A stretch of DNA of 58,904 bases from Pseudomonadota bacterium (GCA_005792545.1 SXRM01000417.1:1-58904); one strand, 5' to 3'; counted from the stretch's first letter, positions 34,100 to 46,204 are shown. Program-made: numbers and translations. The notes: generated by a model not told the origin, from the sequence alone.

Positions 34100-37000
34100 A
34101 TGCGCAAGCAAACTTCGGTTCATCGTGCGGCGCTGTTTGCGCTTTGGCTGTGCGCGCTGCCGTTGGCGCTCGCCAGCTGCGGCGAAGAGACCTCGACCGG
34201 CGAGGACGGCGTGGGTGCCACAGCCGGCGGCGGTGACGGCGGCGCGCTCAACCTCGCCGACTCGGCCACGTTGACCGGCGGCGTCGAACTGCTGGTCGAC
34301 AGCGTACAGCCGCCCGTCGGCCCGCCCGGTGGCGGCACCTACGCCATCGTGCGCGCCATCGGCATGGGCCCCGGCACGCGGATCCACTTTGGCGCGGCTG
34401 AAGCCAAGCTGCTCAAGGTCGTCGACCCTTCGCGGGCGGTGGTGCAAGTGCCGTCGGGCGCGCCCGGCCAGGTCGATGTGCGGGTCGAGCTGCAGGGCGG
34501 CGCCTCGGGCACGCTTGCCAAGGGATTTTCGTATGTCGCGGCGTCCGCGGCAGCGCCGACGCTGGCCAAAGTGCTGCCACCCAAGGCGCTGTCGTCGGGC
34601 GGCACGCCGTTGGTCATCGAAGGCGGTGCGCTCGGCCAGGGCGCCCTGCTGTTCGTGGGCTGGATCCCGGTGCCGGCAGAGTGGGTCGACGCGACCACGC
34701 TCAACGCGGTGTCGCCGCCGTTGCCGCCAGGCGCCGTGGATGTGGCCGTCACCAACCCCGATGGTCAATCGGCGCTGTTGGCCGCTTCGTTGCAGATCGG
34801 CGACAAGGCCGGCACAGCGCCAGCCCGGCGGCGGGCACCACGGCCGGCGGCCAGACGGTGACGCTGGCGGGCGCCAACCTCGACAAGGGCGCGGTGCTGA
34901 TTTGGGGCGGCGAGCACGTGCCACAGCTGACCATCGACTCGACGACGTCGGCCACGGTGGTGACCCCCAAGCATGCGGCTGGCGCGGTCGACGTCACGAT
35001 CATCAACCCCGACGGCCAGTCGGCGACGTTGCCCAACGGCTTTGTGTACATGTTCGACGTGCCGGCGGTCTACACCGTGGACCCAAAGGCCGGCATCCTC
35101 GCCGGCGGCAACACCATCGCGCTGTCGGGCTACGGCTTTGAGGCCGGCATGGCGGTGCACGTGGGCAGTAAGCCATGTGACAAGGTCGCCGTGCAAGACG
35201 CCAGCAGCGCCAGCTGTACGGTGCCGGCGGGCGACGCCGCGGGTCCGGTGGCCGTCAAGGTCACCAATACCAAGGGTCTGCAAGGGCAGCTGCCCAAGGC
35301 CTACACCTACCTGACCTCGGTCGCCGCCGAGATCAGCGCCGTGCTGCCGAGCAACGGCACGCCCTCGGGCGGCATCCCGGTGGTGGTCAAGGGCAAGAAC
35401 CTGCCCGAAGGCGTCGAGGTGACCATTGGCGGCAACAAGGCGGTGGCCATCGCACCGCCGTCGGCAGAGGTCGCCGCAGTGACGCTACCGCCGGGCAAGC
35501 CCGGCCCGGTCGATGTCGCGCTCGTGGTCAAGGGGCAAGTCATCGCGTCGGCCAAGGGCGCGTTTGTGTACGACGAGCCGCAGCCGCCCGTCATCACCAA
35601 GGTGAGTCCGCCCACCGGGCCGGCCGCCGGCGGCATCACCGTGGTCGTCGAAGGTACCAACCTGCCAGCCAATCCGACCCTGACCTTTGGCGCGGCATCG
35701 GCGCAAGTGGTATCGGCTGCCGCGACTGCGATCGTGCTGGTGCTGCCACCGGGCAGCGCGGGACCGGTCGATGTGACCGTGTCGGGCATCGGCGGGTCGG
35801 CGACCAGCAAAGGCGGCTTCACCTACCAGGCCGCAGTGGCACCAACCGTGTCGGCAGTAGTGCCCAGTAGCGGCCCCGCGGCCGGCGGCATCGTGGTGGT
35901 GGTCCAGGGCAAGGACCTCTCGGCCAAGAGCAAGGTGCTGTTCGGCGGCAAAGCTGCGGCGACGACGTACCTGTCGGGCAGTGAGGGCATTGGCGTGCTG
36001 CTGCCGCCCGGCGACCCGGGATCGGTCGACGTGGTAGTGCAGACACCGGGCTTTGCCGATGCGGTCCTTAAGAGCGGATTTTCGTACAACCCGGCGGTTG
36101 CCGGTGGCCCCAAGCTGGCGCTGGTCGCCATTCAACCGACGCAGAGTCCAACCACCGGCGGCGCTTGGGCGCTGCTCAAGGGTGCCAACCTGCCGCAGGG
36201 CTGCAAGGTGTTCTTTGGCAGCAACGAGGCCAAAGACGTGCTGGTGCTGGGCCAGGACCTGGTGGCGGCGCGCATCCCGGCCGCGGCGGGCGCTGGCGCG
36301 GTCGACGTGTCACTGGTCGATCCGCAAAGCCAGGCCGGCGCCAAGCTGACCAATGCGCTGACCTACTACGATCCCAAGGATGCCAAGGGCCCGCCGCCCA
36401 AGCCTGCTGGTGGTGACGCCCGCGTTGCCGCAAGGCCCCAAAGACGTCTACGTGGACAGCCCGACCGGCGAGAGCGCGGTGCTCAAGGCCGGCTACACCG
36501 TGGTCGCCGATGACAAAGTCGGCAAGGCCCCGGCGATCGAGATGCTGGTGCCGGCGACCGGCCCCGTGCCGGGTGGGACCTGGGGCAAGCTGCTCGGAGC
36601 CGACCTGCAAAAGGGCGCGCGCCGTGTTTGGCGTGCGACCGGCCGCCGAGTCACAGCAGTTGGATGCCGGCATGCTGCGGGTGGTCGCGCCGCCCGGCGA
36701 TGTCACCGGCGCCGTCGAGGTGCTGGTGCTCAACCCTGACGGGTCGTGGGCCAGTCAGCAGAAGGGCTTTGACTACACCGATCCGGCGACGCTGGGGCTT
36801 GGCCCCAAGCTGACCGGCATCGACCCCGCCAAAGGCGCGACCAAGGGCGGCACGTTGGTGACACTGCTTGGCACGGGGCTCGATGAAAAAGGCCTGGGCT
36901 GGTTCGGCAACTTGCCGTCGACGGGGAGCAAGACCGTCACTGGCGGCATCCAGGTCGCCACGCCCGGCCACGGCCCGGGCACCATCGACGTACGCCACAC

Positions 37001-40000
37001 CGACGAAGAAGGCCGCACGGTGCTCTTGGCCGGTGCGTACAGCTTTACGCCGCCGCCCAAACCCTTGGCGGTGACCCCAGGCCAGGGCCCCAGCACTGGC
37101 GGCACCTTCGTGACCATCGCCGGCACCGACTTCGATACCAGCAGCGCGGCGCTCATCAAGGTGCTGTTCTGCACCAACTTCGCCGCCAACCAGGACTGCG
37201 CGGCGGTGCCGGCCGGCGAAATCAGCGCCAAGTCCAAGACCGAGATCGTGGTCGCCGCCCCGGCGCACGTGGCAGGTCTGGCTGATGTGGTGGTCGTCAA
37301 TCCGGATGGTCAGCCCGGCGTGGCGGCGCAGGCGTACCTGTACCTGCCGCCGCCCAAGATCCTGGACGTCAAACCGTCGAGCGGCAGCACGCTCGGCGGC
37401 ACCGTGGTGACGCTGACCGGTACTGGCTTTCAGTCGGGCGCCGAGGTGCTGGTCGGCGGCGCCAAGGGCAGCGAAGTCAGCGTCGACAGTGGCACCAAGC
37501 TGACGTTCAAGACCCCGCCAGGCGCTGCGGGGCCGGCCGCGCTCGTCGTCGTCAACCCCGACAAGGCCCAGCACCTGCTGCAAGGCGGCTTTGTCTACAT
37601 CGCGCCGCCCAAGATCATCGCCGTGTTCCCGACGCTTGGGCCCGAGACCGGCGGCACCGTGGTCACCATCCAGGGCGAGGCGTTCGTACAGGGCGTCCAA
37701 GGCAGCAAGGTCGAGATCGGCGGTAAGCAGGTGCCCGACCAAGACCTGACCATCAAGTCGGCTGAGATCATCCAGATCAAGACCCCGGCCGGCACCGGCC
37801 CCGCGGCAATCAAGGTCATCAACCCCGACGGCCAATTCGCGGTCAAGTCGGGGGCGTTCGTGTACATCCCGGTGGTGCCGCCGCCCAAGATCACCTACAC
37901 CACGCCGAAATTCGCACCCACTGGCGGTGGCACTTTGGTCAGCGTCTACGGCCAGGGCTTCTTGGAGGGCATGCAGGTCGCGTTTGGCAACAACGCAGTC
38001 GGCTGGACCAGCGGCAGCAACGTCACGGTGCTCAACAACGGCACGCTGGCGATGGTGACGACACCGCCCATGGACCCCGGCATGTGGAGCATTCGCGCCA
38101 CCAACAGCGACGGCCAGACCGGCACGCTCGACGACGCGTTTGAGATGACCACCGCGCTGGCGTTGCCGGGCCTGGGCTTTGGCGGCGTCATCCCCAACCG
38201 CGGCCCCATCAAGGGCGGCTACAAGGTCGTCGTCTACGGCCAGGGCTTCTTGACCGGGGTCAAGGTCTACTTCGGCAACAGCACCACGGCCAACTGGACC
38301 GAGGCGACCAGCGTCACGCGGTTGGGTCCGACGCTGTTAGAAGTCGTGGTGCCCGCGTGGCCCAAGACCGAAAAGACCGATCTGCGCATCGTCAACCCGG
38401 TCGTCGGCGGCAAATCGGCCGAGGTGGTCGGCAAGCAAGCGTGGACCTACGGCCAGGCGGTGGTCCTGACGACCCGCGGCCACCGGCTGCCGCCCGACGT
38501 CAGCCAGGCCGACAACCAGGCCATCGTGTTCGATGCCAATGGCGACGGGCTGAACGACGTCCTGGTCATGAAATACGAGACATGGGAAGGCTCGCGCGAC
38601 GACCTGTTCATCCAGGTCAAAGACGAGAACGGTAAGCCCGGCAAGTTCGTCGACCAGTCGGTGGCGCTCTTGCCCGCGCTGACCAACTACCCCTATGGCT
38701 ACCGGTGGGATCCGATCGCCACCGACGTCGACAAGGACGGCGACATCGACGTGATTTTCCGCAACAACCCGGGCTGGCAGCACCTGCTGCTGTACCGCAA
38801 CCAGGGCGACGGGCAGTTCAAGATCGAAAACCTGGGTACCTTCACGAGCTTCAACACGGTCAAGCGTCTGATTTCTGGCGATCTGACCTGCGACGGCATC
38901 GATGACTTGCTGGTGGTCGCCAACAACGCCCAAAAATACATCCTGGTCGGCAACGGCAAGGGTGGTTTCACGGCCAAGACCGGGGTGTTTCCCAACCACA
39001 CTGAGCCATCGATGTCGGCGGCGATCGGCGATATCGACAAGGACGGCGACAATGACATCGTGGTGGTCAACGATCAGGCCTTCCAGAATCGCCTGTACCT
39101 GAACAATTGCAATAACGTCGCCAAGGGCCAGCCCCACAGCTTCGGCGACGCGCAATACGGCAACGGCAAGAACTTTCCGATCTCGGGGTTCAACTCGCGC
39201 GACGTGCAGTTGGTCGATATCAACGGCGATCAGTGGCTCGATGTGGTGCTGGTCAACTGGGGCCAGAGCACGCGCCTATACCTGAACAACGGCGGCAACT
39301 TCACCAACGACAATGGCTTACTGTTTCCGCAGACCGAGGCGCTGGTGTATTCGGCCCGCGTGCACATGGCCGACGTGGACTTGGACGGCGACAAGGACAT
39401 GGTGGTGCTCAAATACCGCGCCGATGGTCAGTATTGGCCCAATCTGTACCTGTCGAACCTGGCGCAGGGCGGTCAGGGCGGATTCGTCGATGCCAGCAAG
39501 GTCAACGTGCCGGCCTTCCGCGGAGAAGATGGCACCGACGTGCAAGTAGCCGACCTCAATGGCGACAAACTGCCCGACCTGTACCTGACCCGGACCAACC
39601 ACCAGGACTGGCTGTTCTTGAACAACGGCTACGCCGAAGACAAGGCGATGACCGACGCCAACCGCGTGCCCAAGGGCTCGTTTGCCAACAACACCATCTA
39701 CGGCCTGCCCGAGACCACGCTCGACCACACCAGCGGCGACGCGGGCGACATCGACGGCGACGGCGACCCCGACATCGTGATGGTCACCAACCTGAGCAGC
39801 TACGGCCAGTCGGTGCGGGTGTGGGTCAACGACGGCAGCGGTGCCTTCTTTGACGAGTCGAGCGTGCGGGCCCCGGACATCGGCTGCCACGCGCAAAAAG
39901 TCCGCCTGGTCGACCTGAACAAAGACAAGGACTTGGACTTGCTGGTCGCCTGCTACTACAACGGCAACAGCACCACCGGCGGCTTGCGGCAGTTGGCCAA

Positions 40001-40805
40001 TGACGGCAAGGGCAAGTTCAAAGACGTGTCGAACACCAACATGCCCGGCGCCTATACCAGTGAGTACTTCTATGACATCGAGGTGGGCGATCTCGACGGC
40101 GACGGCGACCCCGATGCGATTGCGACCGGCACCAACGGCTACACGGCGCGCATGATGGTCAATGGCGGCGACCCGTTCAACACCGGCGGCGCCTACTTCT
40201 TTGTCAACAACAACCTGATGAACATCGGCTGGACTGGCATCCACTTCAAAAGCGTTGCCATTGGCGACCTGTCGGGCGACGGCCAGGCCGACGTGTACCT
40301 GGGCACCAACACCCAGAACCAGCTGTGGCACAACAAGGGCGGCGGCACCATGCAAAACGTCAGCGTGTCGCACCTACCGAGTCTTTCGGACGACACCCGC
40401 AAGGTCATCATCTGCGACGTCGATCTGGACAAGGACATGGACTTGTTCGTCATCGACAACGGGCCGATTCGGCTGAACCTGTCAGAGCTGGACCACAAGT
40501 ACTCCGACATCACCGCGTCGCACCTGCCGACGGGGCTGGGCGGCAACGGTCAAGGCGGCGCGGTCGCCGACCTCGACTTTGACGGCTACCCGGACATCGT
40601 GACCGCCAACTGGAACCAGCAGAACGTGCTTATGCTCAACCAGAGCGCAGGCGCTTTTGCCAACTTTACCGGCCAGATGCCGCCGGACACCGACTACAGC
40701 CGCGACATCGTGATTGCCGACTTTGACCTGGACGGTCGGCCCGACGTGTTCGTGTGCAACGCCGGGCAGAACCGGATCTACTGGAACGAGACGCCGCTGC
40801 AGTAG
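34100..40805 (+). pseudogene. Giant IPT/TIG plus VCBS/FG-GAP lipoprotein with three frameshifts
   Basis: ATG 34100 starts a lipoprotein signal (ALWLCALPLALASC). About 14 IPT/TIG domains follow, each with a PxxGPxxGGT turn (for example VSPPTGPAAGGITVVVEG). The C-terminal third from about 38500 is an FG-GAP/VCBS propeller full of calcium-type loops (DVDKDGDIDV, DIDGDGDPDIV). The translation changes frame near 34815 (net -1), near 36405 (net +1) and near 36620 (net +1, in a GCGCGCGCC run). Outside these points the domains are intact, giving about 2,235 residues in all. Either the gene is recently inactivated or the consensus has indels; the run-associated site favours sequencing error. It is probably a surface binding protein. 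The next gene ends 21 bases away on the other strand. Confidence 0.75.
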
Positions 40806-40826
40806 GCGCAGACGGCGGCGAGCAGG

Positions 40827-41165
40827 CTACTTGCGCGCCTTGGGGCGCTTCTGACCATCGTGCTTCTGGCGCGCGAGGTCAGCAGAGGCCTTGTCCTGCA
40901 TGCGCTCCAGCTTGGCTTTCTCGCGGCCGGTGACCTTGCCATCGGCCTGAGCGCGGTTCTCGGCGCGCTGAATCTTGCGCTGGTCGGCGCGGGCCTTGGC
41001 GGCTTCGGGCCGGGTCAGCTCACCGGACTGCACGCCCTGCTGGATGCGGGCCTTTTGCTTGGCCTGGCGGGCGTCGTGGCGCATGGGTTTGGCGGCCGGG
41101 CTGGCGGCAAAGGCCGGAACCGAAAGCGACAAGGCAAGGGCGACGAACAAGCAGCGCATCCACAT
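40827..41165 (-). CDS. Small secreted charged helical protein
   Basis: ATG 41165 follows GGAG by 7 bases. The 112-residue product has a signal peptide (RCLFVALALSLSVPAFAASP), then an extremely Lys/Arg/Ala/Gln-rich helix (RQAKQKARIQQGVQSGELTR, ...QRAENRAQADGKVTGREKA). No family or cysteine motif was recognised. It is likely a periplasmic helical protein; the ELTRPEAAK and KVTGREKAKL segments look like two related helical repeats. It lies between the IPT giant and the cyclophilin gene. Confidence 0.7.
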   Translation of the reverse strand: MWMRCLFVALALSLSVPAFAASPAAKPMRHDARQAKQKARIQQGVQSGELTRPEAAKARADQRKIQRAENRAQADGKVTGREKAKLERMQDKASADLARQKHDGQKRPKARK

Positions 41166-41262
41166 GGGTGACTCCGATTGGGTTGGGACAAGGGGCATCG
41201 GACGACAGCGTCCGATCTGATGGACACGCGGCTACAACGAATGGCAAAAGCGCGCCGCGCGG

Positions 41263-41769
41263 CTACTCACTGACCGTCACCCGCGTGACCTGGACCGGCG
41301 TCCGCGGCCGATCCTGGCTGGTCGGCGTAGTCTCAATGGCCTTGATGACCTCCATGCCGCTGGTCACCTTGCCAAACACCGGATGCTGGCTCTGGCCCGG
41401 CGTGAACCAGTCCAAGAAATTGTTGTGCACGGTGTTGATGAAGAACTGGCAACTGCCGCTATTGGGCCGGCCGGTGTTGGCCATCGACAAGGTGCCTGGT
41501 TCATTGGACAAGCGCGCGACATGCTCGTCGCGGATGGTGCCGTGCGGCGAGTCGCCGGTGCCGGCGCGCGGGCTGTTGGGGTCGCGGCTGTAGGGGCAGC
41601 CGAACTGGATCATGAAGTTCTTGATGACGCGGTGAAAGTGCAGGCCGTCGTAGAAGCCTTCTTTGGCCAGCCGCACGAAGTTGCCAGCAGTAATCGGCAT
41701 CTTGTCGACGTACAGTTCAATGGTGAAGTGGCCAAGCGTGGTTTCGACGAGCGCGGTGGGGTTGGGCAT
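41263..41769 (-). CDS. ppiB: Cyclophilin-type peptidyl-prolyl isomerase
   Basis: The 168-residue cytoplasmic cyclophilin has [15 protein letters not shown] with the catalytic arginine, [11 protein letters not shown] and a C-terminal [12 protein letters not shown]. It accelerates prolyl bond isomerisation in folding proteins. There is no signal peptide, so it is PpiB-like rather than periplasmic PpiA. The start has AAGGA upstream. Dispersed repeat copy B lies about 140 bases upstream. Confidence 0.93.
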   Translation of the reverse strand: MPNPTALVETTLGHFTIELYVDKMPITAGNFVRLAKEGFYDGLHFHRVIKNFMIQFGCPYSRDPNSPRAGTGDSPHGTIRDEHVARLSNEPGTLSMANTGRPNSGSCQFFINTVHNNFLDWFTPGQSQHPVFGKVTSGMEVIKAIETTPTSQDRPRTPVQVTRVTVSE

Positions 41770-41910
41770 GGGACTGTCCTTGAAAGCTCAGGTTGTTGGG
41801 CACCGCAGCGGCGGCATTGAGGCGCGAAACTACGGTAAATTGAGGGGCGGTGCAACGGCCGGGCCGGTGTGCGAGCGCCGAGGGCGTCGGCGAACTTCTG
41901 GCCTGATTCT

Positions 41911-42046
41911 ATACAGAATCGCCTTGAGGTGAGATCAAACCCACCGCAAGAAAGGAGCGGCGAGTCGGCTTGCAAAGCCGCGAGCTTGCGACCCACCGAG
42001 CAAGCAAGAACGGCAATCGCCGACGACCTCGGGTCATCGCGATCCT
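41911..42046 (-). repeat. 136-bp dispersed repeat, copy B (intergenic)
   Basis: This is the reverse-complement copy of 2714-2849, differing at 12 of 136 positions, 11 of them transitions. It lies 6 bases after the stop of the Cys-rich/NHL gene, between that gene and ppiB. Its outer end forms a near palindrome (GATTCTATACAGAATC at 41905-41920) that is absent in copy A. The internal hairpins seen in copy A are kept, one by a G-T pair. Confidence 0.85.
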
Positions 42047-42052
42047 GCATAG

Positions 42053-45000
42053 CTACTTGCCACACGCCGCCTTGGGCGAAACCACCTTGCGGATCCGAAA
42101 GTTCTCGGTGTCGGCCACGTACCATAGGCCCGCGCCGCCAACGAGCACGCCGCGTAGACCCTTGAAGCGGGCGTCGGCGAACGCGCCCTCGGCGTAGCCC
42201 GGTGTGCCGTTGCCGGCCAGGGTCTTGGTCTCGCTGAACGCCACCGTGCGCAGGCTGCCGTTGCCGGCGTCGGCGACGACCAGCACGCCATTGCCAAACG
42301 CGAGGCCCGCCGGCTCGTTCCACAGGCTGTTGAGCGGCACCTCGTCTTTGTAGCCCTTGGTCGAACCGGCGTAGGTGCTGACCTTGCCGGCGGCGATCTT
42401 GCGGATGCGGTGGTTGCCGCTGTCGCTGACGTACACGTTGCCGTCGCCGTCGACCGCGATGCCGGTCGGTGCGTTGAAGGTTGCCTGCAGCGCGTCGCCG
42501 TCGGCCGAGCCGATGCCGCCCTTGCCGGCAAAAAGCGTGACGGTGCCGTCGAGCGCGACTTTGCGCACGCGGTGGTTGGCGGCCTCGACGACCAATAGCG
42601 CGTTTTCTTTGGCGGACCACGCGATCCCTGCTGGCTCGTCAAACTTGGCCGCCTTGCCCTGCCCGTCGGCGAAGTCGCCCAGCGCCTTGGGGTCCAAGGT
42701 GCCCGCTTCGGCTGCATCGCCGGCCAACGTCGTCACATTGCCGTCCGCATCCACTTTGCGAATGCGCTGGTTAAAGCGGTCGGCGACGTACAGCGCGCCA
42801 TCACCACCGAATGCGAGCCCCGATGGCCGCCAAAAACGCGCGCTGTTCGGCCCGCCGTCGACAAAGCCATCCAGACCCTGGCCGGCGAAGGTGGTCACGG
42901 CGCCGAGTGCGGTGACCTTGCGGATGCGCGCGCCGCCCGAGGCGGCATCGGCGACGTACAGCGTTCCTGATGCGTCGATGGCCAGCGCCACCGGTTCACT
43001 GAACTTGGCTTGTGCACCCGTGCCGTTGGCGAATCCAGCTTCGCCGGCGCCGGCGAGCGTGCTGACCGCATCGGCGCCGACCTCGCCTTTGCACTTGCCG
43101 GCCGCGCACTTGTCCGGGCTGGTGCAGGCGTCGCCGTCGTCGCAGCCGGTGCCATCGGCCGCAGCTTGGCCCTTGCAGTCGCCGGTCTTGCTGTCGCAGG
43201 CGTCTGCCGTGCACGGGTCCTTGTCGTCGCAGACCTTGGCGCTGCCGGTGCAGGTGCCGCTGCTGCACGCATCGGCGGTCGTACAAGGGTTGTTGTCGTC
43301 ACACGAACCGCTGGCCAGCGGCGCAGTCGCGCAGGTGCCGGTCTTACCGTCACAACTGTCGGTGGTGCACGCGTTTTTGTCATCGCAGTCTTTGGCTGTG
43401 CCCTTGCAGGCGCCGCTCGCGCACGCGTCGCCGCTGGTGCACGCGCTGCCGTCGTCGCACAAGCTGCCGTCCTTGTCGGGATTGAGTGCGCAGCCAGTCT
43501 TGCTGTCGCACGCCTTGACCTGGCAGGCCGTGGTGGCGTCGGGGCAGTCCACGGGCTTGCTGGCGCACTTGCCGCCCTTGCAGGCCTCGCCGGTTGTGCA
43601 GGCGTCGCTGTCGGTGCAGACGCCACCATCGGCGACCGGGTCGAACTTGCAGGCGTTGTCGACGCAGGCGTCGGCGGTGCAGGCGTTGCCGTCGTCGCAA
43701 CCGGTCTTGCCGGCGTCGCCGCAGGTGCCGCTACTGCACAAGCCCTGCTTGCACGCGGGCAACTGGCAGCTGGCGGTGTTGTTGGCGGTGGCGCAGCCGG
43801 TCTTGGGGTCGCAGCTGTCGTCGGTGCAGCTGTTGGCGTCGTCGCAGACCTTGGCGGCGCCGGCGCAGGCGCCCTTGTCGCTGCAGGCGTCGCCGGTGGT
43901 GCAAGCGCTGCCGTCGTCGCAGGCGGTGCCAGTCTTGGCCGCGTGGGTGCAGCCCTGCCCGCCGCAGGCGTCGGTCGTGCACGGATTGCTGTCGTCGCAG
44001 CTGCCAGTGCCTGTGCAATTGCCGGCTTTGCAGGTGTCGTTCTGGGTGCAGGCGCTGCCGTCGCTGCAGGTCGCGCCGTCGGCCAGGGTCACAGCAGCGC
44101 ACTTGCCGGACTTGCTGTCACAAGTGGCTACGCCACACGCGGTGTCGTTGGCGTGGTCGCACACGACCACTGACTTGGCATCGAGCGCGCACACCAGCTT
44201 GTCGCACACCACCTTGCCGTTGCACGGGTTGCCGTCGTCTTCACTGGTGCAGTCGCTGTCATTGGCGCAGGCCTTGCAGGCGCCGCTGTGCTGCGAGCAG
44301 GCGCCGCTTTGGCACGAGTCGCTGCCGTTGCAGGCCAGGCCGTCGTTGCATGCGGCGCCGTCGCTGACGTTGCCGTGCTTGCAGCCGGCCGCCTTGTCGC
44401 AGGTGTCGGTGGAGCAGGGGTTGTCGTCGTCGCACAGTGTCGCCACCGCGGAGCCCGAGCACACCCCGGCAGAGCAAGCGTCGCCGCCCGTGCACTTGTC
44501 GCCGTCGTCGCACTTGCCACTGCCCTGCGCGACAAACGCGCATTTGCCATCGGCGCCACAGGCGTCGGCGGTGCAGGTGTTGCCGTCGTTGCAGGCCGCC
44601 TTGCCGACGCACAAGCCCTTGGCGCAGGCGTCGCCGCTGGTGCAAGGCTTGCCGTCGCTGCACGCAAAGCCGTCGGGCCGCAGCTTGGTCGCGCAATCTG
44701 CGCTGGCGGGCGAGCACACGGCCAGCAGGCACGGGTTGTCGGTGGCGCAGGGGCTGGTGCCGCCGGGCGCACAGATTCCGCCCTGGCACTTGTCGCCAGT
44801 GGTGCACAGGTTGCCGTCTTCGCACGCAGTCGGGTCTTTGGGCAGACTGGCGCAGCCCTTGGCTTTGTCGCAGGTGTCGTCGGTGCAGGCGTTGGCGTCG
44901 TCACAGGTCGCGGTAGCGCCCGCGCACAAGCCGAGCGCGCAGGTGTCGGCGCCGGTGCACGCATTGCCGTCGTTGCACGGCGCGCCGTCGATAGCGGTGC

Positions 45001-46204
45001 CGGTGCATGCGCCGGCCAGGCACACATCGGCGGTACACGGGTTCTTGTCGTCGCAGGCCTTGGGTTTGCCGATGCAGCCGCCCTGCTTACAGGCTTCGCC
45101 GCTGGTGCAGGCGTCGCCGTCGTCGCAAGTCTTGCCCTCGGCCCACGCGTGCTGGCAGCCGGCCAGTGCGCTGCAGTTGTCGTCCGTGCACGGATTCTTG
45201 TCGTCGCAATTGAGCTTGGCGCCGGCTACGCAAGCGCCGTCTTTGCAAGTGTCGGGGCCGGTGCAGTAGCTGCCGTCGGCGTTGCACGGGGTGCCGTCGG
45301 CGGGCGGGTTCTGGCAACCCTTGGCGGGGTCGCAGGCGTCGGTGGTGCAGGGCTTGCCGTCGTCGCACAGGGCCGTGCCGGCCGCGGGCTCGTCGGTGGC
45401 GCCGTCGCAGTCGTCGTCTTTGCCGTTGCAGACCTCGACGGTGGCAGCGGCACCGTCGCAGGCCGAAAGCCCGGCCTCGCCGCAGACGCGGCTGCCGGTG
45501 CAGGTACCGACGCCGCACACGGTTGCCAGCTTGTCGGCGATGGCACGCGGACCGCACGCACATTGGGCGAGCGCGCCGCCGTCGGTGCGCACGCACTGCA
45601 AGACCAGGCCGCTGTCGGTGCTCGGCGCCGGCTGGCAGGCGTAGCCAGGGCCGCAGTCACTGTGCCCCTGGCAGGCCACGCCGCAATAGCGACCCAGCGC
45701 GCCGTAGTCGACACACGCGGCGCCGGGGTGGCCGGGCCCTTTGCACTGGTCGCTGGTCGCACACGGATCGCACAGGCGGCCGGCCTTGGCCACGCACCAC
45801 GGACCGGGCTTGCTGGCCGTGGCCACGCTGCGGCAGGTGGAGTTGGCGTCGCAGGCGCCAGCGGGGCACGGAACGGCGCACGCTTTGGAATTGTCGGCGT
45901 GGACGAGGCACAGACCGCTGCCGGTGCAGTCGGCGTCGACGGTGCACGCGCAGCCATGGCCGCCGGGACACACCCACGCCTGGGCCTCGGCGGTAGAGGC
46001 GCCGGGCAGCTCGACCTGCTGGGTGGCCTCGAGCTTACCGGCGTCGGCTACTGCGTCATCGCCGGCCGGCGCGTCGCCGATCGAGCAACCGGCGAGCGCG
46101 CCAGCGACCAGCAACACCAGAGCGCAGGGCCACGCAACAACAGCGGGCGGGCGCACGCGCGACATCGGCCGCGAAGCGGTCGAGCAGGGGGAAATCAGGG
46201 TCAT
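42053..46204 (-). CDS. Giant Cys-rich lipoprotein with C-terminal NHL propeller
   Basis: ATG 46204 has GGAG upstream. The 1,383-residue lipoprotein signal is ALVLLVAGALAGC. Residues of about 60-1040 contain many cysteine units of the form CDDGNACTxxDxC...G.CxG..K, with about 6 cysteines per 40 residues. From about 1045 to the end are five or six NHL-type blades (VSTLAGAGEAGF, IRKVTALGAVTTFAGQ, LAIDASGTLYVADAA), a six-bladed propeller. It is probably a surface-exposed, heavily disulphide-linked stalk carrying a binding propeller. Partner unknown. It is the longest run of this unit in the window apart from 50110-56442. Confidence 0.85.
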   Translation of the reverse strand: MTLISPCSTASRPMSRVRPPAVVAWPCALVLLVAGALAGCSIGDAPAGDDAVADAGKLEATQQVELPGASTAEAQAWVCPGGHGCACTVDADCTGSGLCLVHADNSKACAVPCPAGACDANSTCRSVATASKPGPWCVAKAGRLCDPCATSDQCKGPGHPGAACVDYGALGRYCGVACQGHSDCGPGYACQPAPSTDSGLVLQCVRTDGGALAQCACGPRAIADKLATVCGVGTCTGSRVCGEAGLSACDGAAATVEVCNGKDDDCDGATDEPAAGTALCDDGKPCTTDACDPAKGCQNPPADGTPCNADGSYCTGPDTCKDGACVAGAKLNCDDKNPCTDDNCSALAGCQHAWAEGKTCDDGDACTSGEACKQGGCIGKPKACDDKNPCTADVCLAGACTGTAIDGAPCNDGNACTGADTCALGLCAGATATCDDANACTDDTCDKAKGCASLPKDPTACEDGNLCTTGDKCQGGICAPGGTSPCATDNPCLLAVCSPASADCATKLRPDGFACSDGKPCTSGDACAKGLCVGKAACNDGNTCTADACGADGKCAFVAQGSGKCDDGDKCTGGDACSAGVCSGSAVATLCDDDNPCSTDTCDKAAGCKHGNVSDGAACNDGLACNGSDSCQSGACSQHSGACKACANDSDCTSEDDGNPCNGKVVCDKLVCALDAKSVVVCDHANDTACGVATCDSKSGKCAAVTLADGATCSDGSACTQNDTCKAGNCTGTGSCDDSNPCTTDACGGQGCTHAAKTGTACDDGSACTTGDACSDKGACAGAAKVCDDANSCTDDSCDPKTGCATANNTASCQLPACKQGLCSSGTCGDAGKTGCDDGNACTADACVDNACKFDPVADGGVCTDSDACTTGEACKGGKCASKPVDCPDATTACQVKACDSKTGCALNPDKDGSLCDDGSACTSGDACASGACKGTAKDCDDKNACTTDSCDGKTGTCATAPLASGSCDDNNPCTTADACSSGTCTGSAKVCDDKDPCTADACDSKTGDCKGQAAADGTGCDDGDACTSPDKCAAGKCKGEVGADAVSTLAGAGEAGFANGTGAQAKFSEPVALAIDASGTLYVADAASGGARIRKVTALGAVTTFAGQGLDGFVDGGPNSARFWRPSGLAFGGDGALYVADRFNQRIRKVDADGNVTTLAGDAAEAGTLDPKALGDFADGQGKAAKFDEPAGIAWSAKENALLVVEAANHRVRKVALDGTVTLFAGKGGIGSADGDALQATFNAPTGIAVDGDGNVYVSDSGNHRIRKIAAGKVSTYAGSTKGYKDEVPLNSLWNEPAGLAFGNGVLVVADAGNGSLRTVAFSETKTLAGNGTPGYAEGAFADARFKGLRGVLVGGAGLWYVADTENFRIRKVVSPKAACGK

